A DNA stretch of 64,000 bases. Origin: Pseudomonas sp. GD04091 (GTDB taxonomy: Bacteria > Pseudomonadota > Gammaproteobacteria > Pseudomonadales > Pseudomonadaceae). Location of the stretch: positions 248,001 to 312,000 of the forward strand of contig NZ_JAOEBG010000003.1 of assembly GCF_029836165.1 (NCBI RefSeq), in the 5' to 3' direction. How positions within the stretch are numbered: position 1 is the first letter of the stretch; each line of letters starts with the position of its first letter. This document shows positions 63,066-64,000 of this stretch, piece after piece. The notes under the pieces were generated by a model. The model did not search any database. It was not told the DNA's origin and saw nothing but the letters and a program-made list of their open reading frames with translations. Made by a program: the position numbers and the translations under genes.

Positions 63066-63635
63066 TCAGAAATGGCGTTCGCGCCCGGCGAACAGGTCGC
63101 GTAGATTGCTGCGGTGGCGCCAGACGATCAATACCGTCAGTACGGTCATCGGCAGCAGCGCTTCAGGTTCGCGCCACGCCAGCAGCGGCAACGTCAGCGG
63201 TGTGGCGATCAACGCTGCCAGCGAGCTGGTGCGGGTGAGATAGAAGGTCAGCAGCCAGGCGCCGATGGCCAGCAGGGCCGCCGGAAAGTACAGCGCCATG
63301 AGCATGCCGGCGGCGGTGGCCACGCCTTTGCCGCCCTGAAAGCGGAAGTACACCGGAAATAGGTGGCCCAGTACCGCGCAGATGCCGATCCAGGCCTGTT
63401 CCTGCTGGTCCAGTCCGGCCAGGCGAGCCAGCAGCACGGGCAACATGCCCTTGCACAGGTCGCCGAGCAGCGTCAGGATCGCCAGCTTGCGCCCGGCCAG
63501 GCGCAGCATGTTGGTCGCGCCGGCATTGCCCGAGCCGCTGGAGCGCGGGTCGGGGCTGCCGCTGAGGCGGCTCAGGACGATAGCGAAGGACAGGGAGCCG
63601 AGCAGGTAGGCAAGCAGCGCCAGTGACCAAAACAT
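63066..63635 (-). CDS. plsY: Glycerol-3-phosphate acyltransferase PlsY
   Basis: PlsY acylates glycerol-3-phosphate from acyl-phosphate, the first step of membrane phospholipid synthesis. The 189-residue inner-membrane protein has about five helices and the three family motifs: [40 protein letters not shown] and [12 protein letters not shown] near the end. It is convergent with tsaD (25 bases apart) and divergent from folB. Confidence 0.97.
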   Translation of the reverse strand: MFWSLALLAYLLGSLSFAIVLSRLSGSPDPRSSGSGNAGATNMLRLAGRKLAILTLLGDLCKGMLPVLLARLAGLDQQEQAWIGICAVLGHLFPVYFRFQGGKGVATAAGMLMALYFPAALLAIGAWLLTFYLTRTSSLAALIATPLTLPLLAWREPEALLPMTVLTVLIVWRHRSNLRDLFAGRERHF

Positions 63636-63709
63636 GCTAACTATTCCGGGCGAGGACGCCCTGATTCTAACGGCGCCCGTCGCCCTTGTCGTGCTGTGGA
63701 GAGAAGTGC

Positions 63710-64000
63710 TTGGACAGAGTGTTCATCGAAGGCCTGGAAGTCGATACCGTCATCGGTGCCTATGACTGGGAGCGGGATATTCGCCAGTGTCTGCGCCTGG
63801 ATCTGAGTTTCGCCTGGGACAACCGCCCGGCCGCCGCCGGTGACGACCTGTCGCTGGCACTGGACTACGCCAGTGTATCGGCGCGGGTCCAGGCCTTCGC
63901 CGAGCAGGCCCGCTTCGAACTGGTCGAGACTTTCGCCGAGCGCCTGGTGGCGGTGTTGATGACGGAGTTCAACATTCCCTGGGTGCGCTTGAAACTGACC
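63710..64000 (+). CDS. folB: Dihydroneopterin aldolase, 5' part
   Basis: FolB converts 7,8-dihydroneopterin to 6-hydroxymethyl-dihydropterin and glycolaldehyde in folate synthesis. Ninety-seven codons are visible before the window ends; family proteins are about 115-125 residues. After the TTG start the sequence reads [20 protein letters not shown], then the catalytic-region segment [20 protein letters not shown]. The TTG at 63710 is chosen because GGAGAG lies 8 bases upstream and the following [10 protein letters not shown] is the usual N-terminus. The gene is divergent from plsY. Confidence 0.93.
   Translation, partial: MDRVFIEGLEVDTVIGAYDWERDIRQCLRLDLSFAWDNRPAAAGDDLSLALDYASVSARVQAFAEQARFELVETFAERLVAVLMTEFNIPWVRLKLT

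Overview
The window is chromosomal DNA from a Pseudomonas of the P. putida group. The evidence is the GC-rich coding, the dense inverted pairs of REP-type palindromes, and the gene order: glnE - waaFCGP - Fec-type iron module - dnaQ-like/DUF294 - glcB - bioBFHCD - acyl-CoA dehydrogenases - rsmY - pqqFABCDE - davBA - tRNA - rpoD-dnaG-rpsU - tsaD - plsY - folB. From memory this matches the P. putida KT2440 order closely. No rRNA genes, CRISPR arrays, insertion sequences or prophage genes were seen.

Layout. 1-8.3 kb: the 3' end of glnE, then a tightly overlapping LPS inner-core cluster with three glycosyltransferases and four kinase-fold proteins. 8.3-13.9 kb: a minus-strand iron-uptake module (ECF sigma factor, FecR anti-sigma factor, TonB-dependent siderophore receptor with signalling domain, PepSY membrane protein, small membrane protein). 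14-23.6 kb: mostly housekeeping genes (3'-5' exonuclease, CBS/DUF294 protein, REC-only regulator, malate synthase G, ACT-domain regulator, RarD, SrkA, ModE). 23.6-28.9 kb: comF diverging from the complete biotin operon bioBFHCD, with a BirA-type operator between them. 29-35 kb: a small flagellar-rod-like protein, two FadE-type acyl-CoA dehydrogenases flanking a diguanylate cyclase, then the rsmY small RNA with a perfect GacA box. 35.3-45.7 kb: a LysR/aminotransferase divergent pair, a Pmp3-type peptide, and the PQQ locus pqqF-A-B-C-D-E plus an S9 peptidase. 45.8-53.5 kb: davBA (lysine to 5-aminovalerate), a damaged HigBA-type toxin-antitoxin pair, an Lrp regulator, an acetyltransferase, a lipoprotein, and a three-gene cassette with a PD-(D/E)XK-like protein next to tRNA-Ile2(CAU). 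53.5-64 kb: a periplasmic-sensor PAS-GGDEF-EAL protein, the rpsU-dnaG-rpoD macromolecular synthesis operon, tsaD, plsY and the start of folB.

How the parts work together. The pqq genes make the cofactor of periplasmic quinoprotein dehydrogenases. The biotin operon runs from pimeloyl-ACP formation (BioC, BioH) to ring closure (BioF, BioD, BioB). DavB and DavA carry out consecutive steps of lysine catabolism. RsmY links the GacS/GacA system to RsmA/RsmE-type translational repressors.

The best candidates for something undescribed are the three-gene nuclease-like cassette at 51362-53319 beside the tRNA gene, the frameshifted toxin gene with an intact antitoxin, the REP palindrome that forms the 5' end of pqqE, and the biotin operator lying inside the first codons of comF.
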